Shown: one piece after another, positions 9,296-17,702 of the stretch
How the letters are laid out: each line of letters starts with the position of its first letter
How positions within the stretch are numbered: position 1 is the first letter of the stretch
IMG/VR virus record: IMGVR_UViG_3300022746_000184
Coordinates: 1 to 34,832 of that record
Length of the DNA: 34,832 nt
From: a virus
Reading direction: 5' to 3' (one strand)
The notes under the pieces: generated by a model
Database searches by the model: none
The model's input: only the letters and a program-made list of their open reading frames with translations
What the model was told of the DNA's origin: nothing
Made by a program: the position numbers and the translations under genes

Positions 9296-9640
9296 ATGGA
9301 AACCTTGCATCATAAAGTCATTCGAAAATTCAATATGGATGGTAATATCCATGACGAATCAGCCATTGCAAGGTTAAAAGAACAGTATATCCATCTCATT
9401 AAGGTTGAAATGCGAGCATTGGGATATGTTCCAAGACTTGACATTAACCCAGATTTTACTATAGAATATAATGCAATAAAAGAATATTTTACGTTTGTAT
9501 TGTCCATGTATGGGGCTTACGTAGGGAAGAAGAAGAGTGAATGGATAAATGGAATAGACGGAACGACCGTCATTTATATACAAAAGAGCAAATCAAGCGA
9601 GTCCTTGACGGATCAGGAATCCGTATCGAATCAGAAGTAG
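9296..9640 (+). CDS. Conserved-type replication-region protein, unknown
   Basis: A 114-residue protein ending SSESLTDQESVSNQK. Residues about 27-80 (LKEQYIHLIKVEMRALGYVPRLD, then IEYNAIKEYFTF) form helix plus strands, and WINGIDGTTVIY follows. I recall similar proteins beside actinophage primases, but not a function. The C-terminal 33 codons overlap the primase reading frame by 100 bases, an unusually long overlap that I take as real because both frames look coding. A later in-frame ATG at 9332 is possible. The -10 position favours 9296. Confidence 0.6.
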   Translation: METLHHKVIRKFNMDGNIHDESAIARLKEQYIHLIKVEMRALGYVPRLDINPDFTIEYNAIKEYFTFVLSMYGAYVGKKKSEWINGIDGTTVIYIQKSKSSESLTDQESVSNQK

Positions 9641-10485
9641 ACTCTGACTATATTATCTTTTGTCCATACCACAATAACTATCGTTCCCCTGCTGGCGAAA
9701 TTGATAAGAATACTGGATTTTTCTTTTGCTTCTCTTGCCAACAAACTGCAGACCTAACTGATTTTGTTAGACATGTTTCTGGTCGTACATATTTTGAGGC
9801 GGTACGCTTTATTAAGTCTAAAGAAACTGAATCAAATATTGAAAATATTGTCAATCAACAGTTAATTGAAAAGCCAGACTATATTCAGTATGACCAAGTA
9901 ATTATTAAACGTTTAAATAATCAAGCATTAGAGTCACCAAGGGCTATGCGTTATTTCAATGGAAGATTGATTACTGAAGCAAGCGTTTCTTTATTTCAGT
10001 TGGGATATTCAGAGAAACAAGATATGGTAACTATTCCAGTCCATTCACCAGATGGCATAGAGGTTGGCTTTGTAGGTCGTTCTGTTGAGGGCAAAGAATT
10101 CAAGAATACTCCAGGACTACCAAAATCTAAGGTTCTATTTAACCTACACAGAATTAAAACTGCTGGGAAAGTCTATGTAGTCGAATCATCATTTGATGCT
10201 ATTAGACTTAGCCAATGTGGATTTCCAGCAGTAGCAACATTGGGTGCAAATGTATCCAATTTTCAAACAGACCTACTTCAAAAATATTTCAATGAGATAT
10301 ATGTCATTGCAGATAATGATGAGGCTGGCGGTAACATGAAAGACAAGATCGTAGAACGTCTTGGCTCCCGTGTAATCGTTATTAATATAGATAAAAAATA
10401 TAAAGATATTGGGGATATGCCAGATGAAGCAATAAAAAATATTGAAGATTCATTTGACAAAACCATAGCCTCAATGCTAAACTAA
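9541..10485 (+). CDS. dnaG: DNA primase (zinc finger + TOPRIM)
   Basis: A 314-residue DnaG-type primase that makes RNA primers for replication. The zinc-binding domain has CPYH (Cys41, His44) and CFSC (Cys63, Cys66). The TOPRIM core has VVESSFDA (Glu215) and IADNDEAG (Asp258, Asp260), the metal-binding acidic residues. It is shorter than bacterial DnaG (about 580-600) because the helicase-binding C-terminal domain is missing or reduced, as is usual in phage primases. The start at 9541 lies within the upstream gene and follows a purine-rich GGAAGAAGAAGAG. A start slightly further in cannot be excluded. Confidence 0.9.
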   Translation: MDKWNRRNDRHLYTKEQIKRVLDGSGIRIESEVDSDYIIFCPYHNNYRSPAGEIDKNTGFFFCFSCQQTADLTDFVRHVSGRTYFEAVRFIKSKETESNIENIVNQQLIEKPDYIQYDQVIIKRLNNQALESPRAMRYFNGRLITEASVSLFQLGYSEKQDMVTIPVHSPDGIEVGFVGRSVEGKEFKNTPGLPKSKVLFNLHRIKTAGKVYVVESSFDAIRLSQCGFPAVATLGANVSNFQTDLLQKYFNEIYVIADNDEAGGNMKDKIVERLGSRVIVINIDKKYKDIGDMPDEAIKNIEDSFDKTIASMLN

Positions 10486-10519
10486 TATACCAAAAGAAAA
10501 TATATAAGGAGAATACATT

Positions 10520-11176
10520 ATGAGTATTATTAAGGGACTAAAAGACATTAGTGCACTGCTTGACAAGCCAAAGTTTGAGAGCACTGGACAGAAAGTTCGT
10601 TGGGTAAAGTTGGCTGACGGACAGGCAGCAAAGATTCGTTTCATTGAGGAACTTGACCCAGATTCGGCAAATTACTCTGATGCTCGTGGTCTATCGATCG
10701 TAGTAGCAGAGCATACTAACCCAAAGGACTACAAGCGTAAGGCTGTATGTAGCCAGGATACCGAGGGTCGTTGCTTCGGTTGTGAGATGCACCGAAAGGA
10801 TCCAAAGGCTGGCTGGAAGGCTCGTAACCGTTTTTACTGCAACGTTCTTATCAACGATGGCACTGAAGACCCATATGTAGCAGTATGGTCACAGGGCGTT
10901 AGTAACCAGTCCGCCTTTAACACTATTCGTGAGTACGCTCTTGAAACTGGAAGCATTTCCAACCTTGAGTGGAAGATTAAGCGTAATGGTCAGGGTACAG
11001 AGACTAACTATACCCTGCTTCCAACTAAGCCAGATTCCGAGCCATTTAACTGGGGAAGTCTGGATGCATTCGATCTTGAAAAGGTTGTTCGTGAGGTTCC
11101 GTATGCAGAGCAGGAGAACTTCTACCTTGGGTTTGATACCCCATCATCAATTACATCTGCCAATCTAGATTGGTAA
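10520..11176 (+). CDS. ssb: Single-stranded DNA-binding protein, gp32-like with Zn site
   Basis: A 218-residue protein with OB-fold-like strands (VRWVKLADGQAAKIRFIEE). It has a His/Cys set His65, Cys77, Cys85, Cys88 whose order and spacing closely parallel the Zn site of T4 gp32 (His64, Cys77, Cys87, Cys90). It probably coats and protects single-stranded DNA and feeds RecA and the polymerase. The C-terminus is acidic and ends TSANLDW, like protein-interaction tails of SSBs. AAGGAG stands a suitable distance before the ATG. A strong hairpin follows the stop. The gp32-like assignment rests on the Cys/His pattern and context. Confidence 0.82.
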   Translation: MSIIKGLKDISALLDKPKFESTGQKVRWVKLADGQAAKIRFIEELDPDSANYSDARGLSIVVAEHTNPKDYKRKAVCSQDTEGRCFGCEMHRKDPKAGWKARNRFYCNVLINDGTEDPYVAVWSQGVSNQSAFNTIREYALETGSISNLEWKIKRNGQGTETNYTLLPTKPDSEPFNWGSLDAFDLEKVVREVPYAEQENFYLGFDTPSSITSANLDW

Positions 11177-11213
11177 AAGTGTGGGGAGGGCTTCGGCTCT
11201 CCCCATTACACTT
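11177..11213 (+). terminator. Hairpin terminator with TTCG tetraloop
   Basis: GGGGAGGGC (11183-11191) pairs with GCTCTCCCC (11196-11204) across a TTCG loop: nine pairs including one G-T, with the stable cTTCGg closing context. Flanking AAGTGT/ACACTT can add six pairs beyond a three-base bulge. There is no clean T-tract afterwards, so it may be factor-assisted or leaky. It separates the ssb gene from the polymerase promoter, whose -35 begins inside the base of the stem. Confidence 0.72.
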
Positions 11214-11240
11214 GACAACCCCTATTTTCTATGTCATAAT
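11212..11240 (+). promoter_or_regulatory. Strong sigma70-type promoter for polymerase operon
   Basis: TTGACA (11212-11217), a 17-base spacer, then CATAAT (11235-11240) preceded by TG in extended -10 position. Transcription is expected near 11247, giving a short leader with AAAAGGA before the ATG at 11268. Confidence 0.82.
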
Positions 11241-11267
11241 ATTAATCCAACAATAAAAAGGAATTAA

Positions 11268-14200
11268 ATGAGTTACGCTGGGCTTCATGTTCACACACAC
11301 TACAGTCTATTCGATGGAATTGCTACCCCACAAGAATATGTGGACAGGGCTGTAGAAATTGGTATGCCAGCCATCGCTATCACCGACCATGGTTCATTGT
11401 CAGGACACCGTGAGATGTATCGTGCTGCCAAGGAGGCAGGTATCAAGCCAATTCTGGGTATTGAGGGATATATCACTAAAGACCGCTTCGACCACGAAGA
11501 TAAGAAAGACAAGAACGACCCTCTAGATCTTAACTACAATCATCTCATTATTCTTGCAAAAAATGCAAAGGGTCTAGAGAATCTTAATAAGTTAAATGAA
11601 CTTGCCTGGACTGAGGGATTCTTTAAGAAGCCTCGTATGGACTGGGAAATCCTTGCAAAGTACCGTGAGGGTCTTGTAATTACCTCTGGCTGTCTATCTG
11701 GATATCTAGCCAAGGCTATTGAGGCAGACAACCTGGCAGCAGCCAAAATGCACCTCCAGTGGGCTAAGGATACCTTTGGTGACGATTACTATATTGAGGT
11801 AATGCCTCACAACCCTGCAGAAGTAAACAAGACTACTCTAGCCCTTGCAGATGAATTTAACCTAAAGCCTATCGTAACTCCAGACTGCCACCATGCAGAT
11901 ACTTCTCAGCGAGAAATCCAGGAACTTAAATTAATCCTAAATTCTTATGCAAATAAGACTGAAAAGGATGTTACTTATGAAAAGTCTCTAAAGCACGACA
12001 ATCTAATGGATCGTCTAGACTATCTCTATGGTGCAGACCGCCAAATGACTTTCCGTGACTTCCAGATTCACCTACTGTCAGATGCAGAGATGCACGAGGC
12101 TATGGAAGCCCAGGGTATTGATCGACAGGACATGTATGACAACACTATTGAGATTATCAATAAGGTAGAAGACTATAATATTAAGGATCATGCAGACCTG
12201 CTTCCAGTTCAGTATCAGAATCCAAATCAGGAACTATACGACCTAGCAATCGCTGGCCTTAAGGAAAAGGGGTTGGATGCTAATCCAGAATACCTAGCAC
12301 GTCTTGATGAAGAACTTGATGTAATCAAGGCTAAGAACTTTGGTCCATACTTCCTTGTTGTGCGTTCTATGATTTCGTGGGCTAAAAAGGAAGACATCAT
12401 GGTGGGACCAGGACGAGGTTCGGCTGCTGGTTCGCTACTATGCTATGCCCTTGGTATTACCGACATTGACCCAATTGTGCATGGTCTCCTATTCTTCCGT
12501 TTTATTAATCCAGAACGTAATGACTTTCCAGATATCGATACAGATATTCAGGACTCACGCCGTGAAGAAGTAAAGGACTATCTGGTTCGCCAGTACCGCC
12601 ACGTTGCCTCTATTGCAACATTCCTTGAGTTCAAGGGTAAGGGCATGGTTCGTGATATTTCTCGTGTTCTGAATATTCCACTAACAGATGTTAATAAGGT
12701 TCTTAAACTTGTTGATGACTGGGATGATTACTGTAACTCCAAGCAGACTGTCTGGTTCCGTGAGAAGTATCCAGAGGTTGAGGTCTATGGAGAAAAACTT
12801 CGTGGACGTATTCGTGGTACTGGTATTCACGCTGCAGGTGTTGTAACATCTAAGGAGCCTATCTTTAAGTTTGCACCACTAGAAACTCGTAAAGCAACTG
12901 GTAGCGATGAACGCATTCCTGTAGTAGCCGTAGACATGGCAGAAGCAGAGCGTATTGGTCTAATTAAGATTGACGCACTTGGTCTTAAGACTTTATCTGT
13001 TATTCAGGATACCCTAAAGATTATCAAAGATCGTACTGGTAAGGTAATTGATCTACATGACATTGACATGGAAGACAAGAGTGTCTACGCAATGCTTTCA
13101 GACGGATATACCAAGGGTGTATTCCAGTGTGAAGCAACTCCATATACAAATCTTCTTGTGAAGATGGGAGTAAAGAACTTTGCAGAACTTGCTGCCTCTA
13201 ATGCTCTAGTGCGTCCAGGTGCTATGAATACCATTGGTAAAGATTACATTGCTCGTAAGCATGGTAAGCAGAATATTGCCTATCACCACCAAGTAATGAA
13301 GTCGTTTACTTCGGATACCTATGGCTGTATTCTATATCAGGAACAGGTAATGCTTGCCTGTACTGAACTTGGCGGTATGACAATGGCTGAGGCTGACAAG
13401 GTTCGTAAAATTATCGGTAAGAAAAAGGATGCTAAGGAATTCGATCAGTTTAAGGATCAGTTTGTATCTGGAGCAACTCGCTATGTATCACAACCAGTAG
13501 CAGAAGAACTATGGCATGACTTTGAGGCACACGCTGGATACTCATTCAATAAGTCTCACGCTGTGGCATACTCTACTTTGTCTTATTGGACTGCTTGGCT
13601 AAAGAACTATTACCCAATTGAATTCATGTTTGCTCTTCTTAAGAATGAGAAAGACAAGGATGCTCGTACTGAGTATTTAATTGAGGCAAAGCGTATGGGC
13701 ATTCCTGTACGTCTACCACACATTAATGATTCAGACATTGACTTTAAGATTGAGGGTAAGGGTATTCGATTTGGACTATCTGCCATCAAGTACATTAGTG
13801 ACAATATTGCATCTAAGTACATTGCTGCTCGTCCATTTGCATCATATAAGGAGTTGGAAGAGTTCACTTTCGGTAAGGGTAATGGAGTAAATAGTCGTGC
13901 CCTACAGGCTCTCCGTGTAGTTGGTGCTGCAACCTTTGAGGATAATCCACGAAATGATGATGAGGTTCGTGAAAACCTATATGAGTACCTAAACCTACCA
14001 GAGTTTAACTTCTCTATCCCACAGCACTACTACGCCTTTATTAATGACGTAGAAGAGTTTGAGGAAAAGGGATCATTTATTCTACTGGGTATGGTTAAGG
14101 CAATTAAGCGTGGTACTGGTTGGAGTCGTGTAGAGATTCTAGATAAGACTGGTAGTATCGGTATCTTTGATGAAGAGCAGACTACTATTGAGGCTGGAAA

Positions 14201-14546
14201 AACCTACCTGCTACTTGCAAGCGATAACCGTATTGTAACTGCTATCCCTGCTGATGATATCAAGGGTAGCGATGCAGCATTAATTAAACTACTTAACTAT
14301 CGTATGCTTCCTTTTAAGGATGAAGAAATGATGGTTGTATCTTTCAAGTCCAGGGTAACTAAGGCTGGAAAGAAGATGGCATCACTAGTACTAGTAGATG
14401 CAAACCGAGAACTAAAGAGTGTTACAGTATTCCCTACAGCGTATGCTAAGGCATACATGAAGATTGACGAGGGTAATATTTACAAGTTTTCATTTGGAAA
14501 GACAAAAGACGGAACAATAATAATGGAGGATGTAGAAAATGTCTAA
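11268..14546 (+). CDS. dnaE: DNA polymerase III alpha subunit (DnaE type)
   Basis: A 1092-residue family C replicative polymerase, near the usual DnaE length. The N-terminal PHP domain keeps HVHTHYS (His7, His9, His11), AITDHG and TPDCHHAD, so its metal site looks intact and could proofread. The palm has GPGRGSAAGS, then PDIDTD (Asp422, Asp424, Asp426) and GLIKIDALGL with the third acidic residue at Asp569. Fingers motifs GVFQCEAT and LYQEQVM follow, and a C-terminal OB-like region starts FILLGMVKAIKR. It has its own promoter and AAAAGGA, and overlaps the MazG-like gene by 8 bases. Confidence 0.95.
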   Translation: MSYAGLHVHTHYSLFDGIATPQEYVDRAVEIGMPAIAITDHGSLSGHREMYRAAKEAGIKPILGIEGYITKDRFDHEDKKDKNDPLDLNYNHLIILAKNAKGLENLNKLNELAWTEGFFKKPRMDWEILAKYREGLVITSGCLSGYLAKAIEADNLAAAKMHLQWAKDTFGDDYYIEVMPHNPAEVNKTTLALADEFNLKPIVTPDCHHADTSQREIQELKLILNSYANKTEKDVTYEKSLKHDNLMDRLDYLYGADRQMTFRDFQIHLLSDAEMHEAMEAQGIDRQDMYDNTIEIINKVEDYNIKDHADLLPVQYQNPNQELYDLAIAGLKEKGLDANPEYLARLDEELDVIKAKNFGPYFLVVRSMISWAKKEDIMVGPGRGSAAGSLLCYALGITDIDPIVHGLLFFRFINPERNDFPDIDTDIQDSRREEVKDYLVRQYRHVASIATFLEFKGKGMVRDISRVLNIPLTDVNKVLKLVDDWDDYCNSKQTVWFREKYPEVEVYGEKLRGRIRGTGIHAAGVVTSKEPIFKFAPLETRKATGSDERIPVVAVDMAEAERIGLIKIDALGLKTLSVIQDTLKIIKDRTGKVIDLHDIDMEDKSVYAMLSDGYTKGVFQCEATPYTNLLVKMGVKNFAELAASNALVRPGAMNTIGKDYIARKHGKQNIAYHHQVMKSFTSDTYGCILYQEQVMLACTELGGMTMAEADKVRKIIGKKKDAKEFDQFKDQFVSGATRYVSQPVAEELWHDFEAHAGYSFNKSHAVAYSTLSYWTAWLKNYYPIEFMFALLKNEKDKDARTEYLIEAKRMGIPVRLPHINDSDIDFKIEGKGIRFGLSAIKYISDNIASKYIAARPFASYKELEEFTFGKGNGVNSRALQALRVVGAATFEDNPRNDDEVRENLYEYLNLPEFNFSIPQHYYAFINDVEEFEEKGSFILLGMVKAIKRGTGWSRVEILDKTGSIGIFDEEQTTIEAGKTYLLLASDNRIVTAIPADDIKGSDAALIKLLNYRMLPFKDEEMMVVSFKSRVTKAGKKMASLVLVDANRELKSVTVFPTAYAKAYMKIDEGNIYKFSFGKTKDGTIIMEDVENV

Positions 14547-14886
14547 TTTATCATTTGATGATATTGCAATTGAATTGCATGAACTAGCAGTAGAAAAGGG
14601 CTTCTGGAGCGTCTTAGAGGACGCTACGCAGGAGCAAACAGATATCTTTATGACCAAGCAGTTGATGATGATTGTATCAGAGGCTGTAGAGGTTATGGAG
14701 GCAATCCGCAAGGATCGTGGTCCAGAGGACATTGCAGATGAAATGGCAGACATTCTCATTCGCACCTTTGACCTATACGCAGGTCTTGTAGAGCATGGCT
14801 ATACCCAGGTCTCTCTAGACTATGCATTTGAAAACAAGACAAGTGTCAATAAACTGAGGGCACAGAAGCACGGAGTAAGATTCTAA
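14539..14886 (+). CDS. mazG: MazG-like nucleotide pyrophosphohydrolase
   Basis: A 115-residue all-alpha NTP pyrophosphatase of the MazG/dUTPase-alpha superfamily, expected to hydrolyse a nucleoside triphosphate to monophosphate. The acidic metal-binding pattern is visible: MIVSEAVEVMEAI (two Glu one turn apart) and later DIADEMADILIR (Glu and Asp). The length matches single-domain phage MazG proteins. It is translationally coupled to polymerase (8-base overlap) and to the redoxin (TAATG-type join). Substrate could be dUTP, an aberrant nucleotide, or (p)ppGpp; sequence alone does not decide. Confidence 0.85.
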   Translation: MSNLSFDDIAIELHELAVEKGFWSVLEDATQEQTDIFMTKQLMMIVSEAVEVMEAIRKDRGPEDIADEMADILIRTFDLYAGLVEHGYTQVSLDYAFENKTSVNKLRAQKHGVRF

Positions 14887-15110
14887 TGACAATTACAGTA
14901 TATACAAAGCCAGCATGTGTCCAATGTGATGCAACTAAAAGACGCTTAAATGCACTTGGTTTAGAATATGACACCATTGATATTACTCAGGACCAGGCAG
15001 CATTCGATAAGATTGTAGCAATGGGGTTTCAGTCAGCACCAGTAGTAATTACCGATGATGATGCCTGGGCTGGGTTTAATCTAGATAAGATTAATGGATT
15101 GGCAAATTAA
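14886..15110 (+). CDS. nrdH: Glutaredoxin-like NrdH redoxin
   Basis: A 74-residue thioredoxin-fold protein with the CVQC active site (Cys11-Cys14) and a cis-proline strand SAPVV near residue 56. CVQC is typical of NrdH, which reduces class Ib ribonucleotide reductase. This fits the nrdI-nrdE-nrdF genes in the same window, although they lie about 8 kb away. It is joined to MazG-like and RecA genes by one-base stop/start overlaps. The substrate is inferred from the CxxC identity and genome context. Confidence 0.9.
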   Translation: MTITVYTKPACVQCDATKRRLNALGLEYDTIDITQDQAAFDKIVAMGFQSAPVVITDDDAWAGFNLDKINGLAN

Positions 15111-16114
15111 TGACTACAGTTGAAGAAGCACTTGCACAATTAGATCCAAAGATTCGCAAGCGTTTAACTACTGGTGTTGGATTTAAAACTGAATTCCAGG
15201 GAACTCCTAGTTTTGGTCTTAACCGTGCTCTTAATGGTGGGCTACCATATGGTCGTCAAGTATTGATTTGGGGCAGTAAGTCATCCGCTAAGTCATCTAT
15301 GTGTCTCCAGATGATTGCACTCGCTCAAAAAGAGGGTAAACTTTGTGCATGGATTGATGCCGAGATGTCCTATTCTGAGGAATGGGCTAAGGCTCTTGGG
15401 GTAGATACAGACAAACTAATCGTGTCACAAGCACGTACTATCAATGAAATGGTAGATGTAGGTATTGCATTGATGAACGCTGGAGTAGATCTTATTGTAG
15501 TTGACTCCATTACTTCATTGCTTCCTGCCATCTACTTTGAAAAGGGAACTGATGAACTTAAGGAACTTGAAAATACGAAGCAGATTGGTGCAGAGTCAAG
15601 AGACTTTAGTAACGCTTGGAAGATGCTTAACTATGCTAACAATAAGGTTAAGCCAACTCTTCTGGTTCTTATTAGTCAAAGTCGAAACAATATTAGTGCC
15701 ATGTATACAAGCCAGCAACCGTCTGGTGGACAGGCAACTAAGTTCTATTCATCAACGGTTATTAAACTTTTCTCGTCAGAATCCGATAATCAGGCTATTA
15801 AGGGAAAGATTCCAGTTGGAGACAAACTCATTGAAGAAAAGGTTGGACGCAAAGTTCGCTGGGAAGTTCAGTTCAGCAAAACATCGCCAGCCTTCCAGTC
15901 TGGAGAATATGATTTCTACTTTAGGGGCGATGTTGGGATCGATTCCATCGGTGATTTGGTCGATACTGCGGAAATGATGGGCATTGTGGAACGTACAGGA
16001 GCCTGGTATCTACTATCTGACGGTAGTAAGATTCAGGGTAGAGATAAGTTTGTAGCAAGGGTACGAGAAGATCTAGACCTACAAGATGAAATTAAGGCTA
16101 AGGTAAATGGCTAA
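15110..16114 (+). CDS. recA: RecA-type recombinase
   Basis: A 334-residue strand-exchange ATPase. Walker A is GSKSSAKS (55-62), with Ala where bacterial RecA has Gly. DAEMSYSEEWAK carries the catalytic Glu (Glu85), DLIVVDSIT (127-135) is Walker B, and LVLISQSRNNI (about 184-194) is the conserved Gln region. The C-terminal domain of bacterial RecA is short here. It probably drives recombination-dependent replication and repair with the ssDNA-binding protein and nearby nucleases. Coupled to NrdH upstream (TAATG) and overlapping the zinc-ribbon gene downstream. Confidence 0.92.
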   Translation: MTTVEEALAQLDPKIRKRLTTGVGFKTEFQGTPSFGLNRALNGGLPYGRQVLIWGSKSSAKSSMCLQMIALAQKEGKLCAWIDAEMSYSEEWAKALGVDTDKLIVSQARTINEMVDVGIALMNAGVDLIVVDSITSLLPAIYFEKGTDELKELENTKQIGAESRDFSNAWKMLNYANNKVKPTLLVLISQSRNNISAMYTSQQPSGGQATKFYSSTVIKLFSSESDNQAIKGKIPVGDKLIEEKVGRKVRWEVQFSKTSPAFQSGEYDFYFRGDVGIDSIGDLVDTAEMMGIVERTGAWYLLSDGSKIQGRDKFVARVREDLDLQDEIKAKVNG

Positions 16115-16292
16115 GTACACAGTATATCCAGGTGAATTTGTTTGTCATGTATGTAAAGCCAAGGTTAAATCGCTTAGGCATTACCCTACATTAAAAAAGT
16201 TAACATGGATGTGTCCAGATAAGCATGTATCAGAAGTAAATCTGAATACTAAAAAGACAAAGGAAGACTATGAGCGAGAAGAGCGAGAGTAA
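16107..16292 (+). CDS. Small zinc-ribbon protein
   Basis: A 61-residue protein with CHVC (Cys13, Cys16) and a later MCPDKH (Cys and His), enough for one zinc ribbon, followed by a charged tail (TKKTKEDYEREERE). It overlaps RecA by 8 bases and the nuclease gene by 23 bases, so it belongs to the same operon. No partner is visible; a DNA- or protein-binding accessory role in recombination is a guess. Confidence 0.62.
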   Translation: MAKYTVYPGEFVCHVCKAKVKSLRHYPTLKKLTWMCPDKHVSEVNLNTKKTKEDYEREERE

Positions 16293-16557
16293 GCGTATTG
16301 GTGCTAAACAGCATAAGAACTCTGGTCGTGGAACTCATAAGGGCGATGCTACCTGGGAAAACTTTACAGTAGACTTTAAAGAAGTTGGAAGAAGTTTTAC
16401 ATTAAATAAAGAAGTATGGGCTAAAGCAACTACAGATGCTATCAGAAATAAAAATGATCCAGCAATTGTAGTTGTCCTTGGCGACAGCGGTATCAAGACG
16501 AGGCTGGCAATAATAGAATTATCGCTACTTGACCAGATCCTGTCTGATGGTGTATAA
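16270..16557 (+). CDS. Putative PD-(D/E)XK nuclease (Holliday-resolvase-like)
   Basis: A 95-residue basic protein with the pattern NSGRGTHKGDATW...VDFK. KGDA (Asp26) followed nine residues later by DxK (Asp35, Lys37) matches the core of small PD-(D/E)XK nucleases, and a GxxxxKNSGxG lead-in is common in archaeal/phage Holliday junction resolvase-like proteins. SFTLNKEVWAKATTDA then resembles the helix after the active site. It lies directly behind RecA and the zinc ribbon, which supports a recombination role. An alternative is a restriction-like or mismatch nuclease. Its 3' end carries the promoter of the next gene. Confidence 0.62.
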   Translation: MSEKSESKRIGAKQHKNSGRGTHKGDATWENFTVDFKEVGRSFTLNKEVWAKATTDAIRNKNDPAIVVVLGDSGIKTRLAIIELSLLDQILSDGV

Positions 16558-16558
16558 T
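16529..16558 (+). promoter_or_regulatory. Sigma70-type promoter inside nuclease gene end
   Basis: TTGACC (16529-16534), an 18-base spacer and TATAAT (16553-16558), with the upstream gene's stop inside the -10. Transcription is expected near 16565, 18 bases before the ATG at 16583, with TAGGA between. It gives a second transcript for the Cas4-like/RuvC end of the module. Confidence 0.78.
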
Positions 16559-16582
16559 TGTAATAACAACACTTAGGAAAAA

Positions 16583-16888
16583 ATGGAACAGCAAAAGACA
16601 ACAATTGAAATGGTTAATGGTCTATCAGAGATCGCTGACTATATGAATGATGAAGAACTAACGGAAGCATTAACTTTTATTGCTAAGTTGATTATCAAAC
16701 CAGATATTCCACTAAATGTTGCTACTGTAGAAATCGTTAGACTACAAGCAATCGCTGCCAAGATGGCATTCAAAGCGACTTGGATGGTTAACGTAGACAA
16801 AGGAAATCGGGAGAAGAAGAACATTTACTTTACCGCACATGAGGCTATTACTGACCTTGTGTCTGCACTAAAGTATATTGTTCGATAA
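16583..16888 (+). CDS. Hypothetical helical protein with own promoter
   Basis: A 101-residue, mostly alpha-helical protein (GLSEIADYMNDEELTEALTFIAKL, then VEIVRLQAIAAKMAFKATWM, then HEAITDLVSALKYIV). No catalytic motif is seen. It is the first gene after a near-consensus promoter and stands before a Cas4-like nuclease, so it is probably expressed strongly and early or with recombination genes. I recall similar proteins in actinophages but no function. TAGGA lies 4-8 bases before the ATG. Confidence 0.6.
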   Translation: MEQQKTTIEMVNGLSEIADYMNDEELTEALTFIAKLIIKPDIPLNVATVEIVRLQAIAAKMAFKATWMVNVDKGNREKKNIYFTAHEAITDLVSALKYIVR

Positions 16889-16892
16889 TATC

Positions 16893-17702
16893 ATGGCAAA
16901 GAATCTATTACAACAGGTAATGCTCAAGGGAGAGCCAAAGGCTAAAGCCAAACCATCATTTATTGATGTAGATGCATTAATTGAAACCATTAGGTCTGGT
17001 TACACAATTAATCGTCAACCTAAATTTACACAGAAGAAGACATTCGCACCAAGTACCATTGCATATGGTCATGGAGAATGTCCTAGATATTGGTACATTG
17101 CATTTGAGGGTGCTATCTTTACTGATAGTGCAGATGCTTATGGTGCTGCTAATATGACTGCTGGAACTAAATCTCACGAACGTATTCAGGAAGCGATGGG
17201 CAATGTCCCAGGATTCCTTGTAGACAGTGAGTTTAAAGTAACTTATGAAAATCCACCTATCTTTGGGTATGGTGACGTTATGCTTAGTTTTGCAGAGTTC
17301 CCAGAACTTCTAGGTGAAATTAAGACAATGCCTCACGATGCATTTGAATATCGTAAGATTTCAAAAAAGCCAAAGTTGGGGCACCTTGTTCAGTTGCTTA
17401 TCTATATGAAGATTAAAAACAAAAACAAGGCTATACTTATTTATGAGAACAAGAACAATCACGACTTGCTGATTTTTCCTGTCGAATTAAATGAATATTC
17501 TTACAAGTGGGTAGAGAGCACATTTGATTGGATGCGTACAGTTCGAAAGGCTTGGGAAGATAAGACCATGCCTGAGAAAAACTACCGTTCAAATTCAAAG
17601 ATTTGTAAGACATGTCCTGTAAAGGATATCTGTTTTGCTGGTGATTCTGGAGTAGTAAAGATTAAATCTCTGGAGCCACTAGATGAAAATCAAACATTGT
17701 GA
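16893..17702 (+). CDS. Cas4/RecB-family exonuclease with Fe-S cysteines
   Basis: 269 residues from the ATG at 16893; an upstream in-frame TTG at 16878 overlaps the previous gene and is less likely. Cas4/RecB-type PD-(D/E)XK nuclease: His95 in GTKSHERIQ, Asp128 in GYGD, Glu142/Lys144 in GEIK, Gln167 and Tyr171 in HLVQLLIYM. Four cysteines, Cys63 plus Cys238, Cys241 and Cys247 (CKTCPVKDIC), match the 1+3 arrangement that holds a 4Fe-4S cluster in Cas4 and AddB. It probably resects DNA ends for RecA. No CRISPR array or other cas genes are in the window, so it is not an adaptation protein here. Confidence 0.88.
   Translation: MAKNLLQQVMLKGEPKAKAKPSFIDVDALIETIRSGYTINRQPKFTQKKTFAPSTIAYGHGECPRYWYIAFEGAIFTDSADAYGAANMTAGTKSHERIQEAMGNVPGFLVDSEFKVTYENPPIFGYGDVMLSFAEFPELLGEIKTMPHDAFEYRKISKKPKLGHLVQLLIYMKIKNKNKAILIYENKNNHDLLIFPVELNEYSYKWVESTFDWMRTVRKAWEDKTMPEKNYRSNSKICKTCPVKDICFAGDSGVVKIKSLEPLDENQTL

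Noticed and set aside
15501-15977. 158-codon + strand ORF inside recA
   Set aside because: Wholly within RecA in another frame, no ribosome site and low-complexity translation; a shadow.
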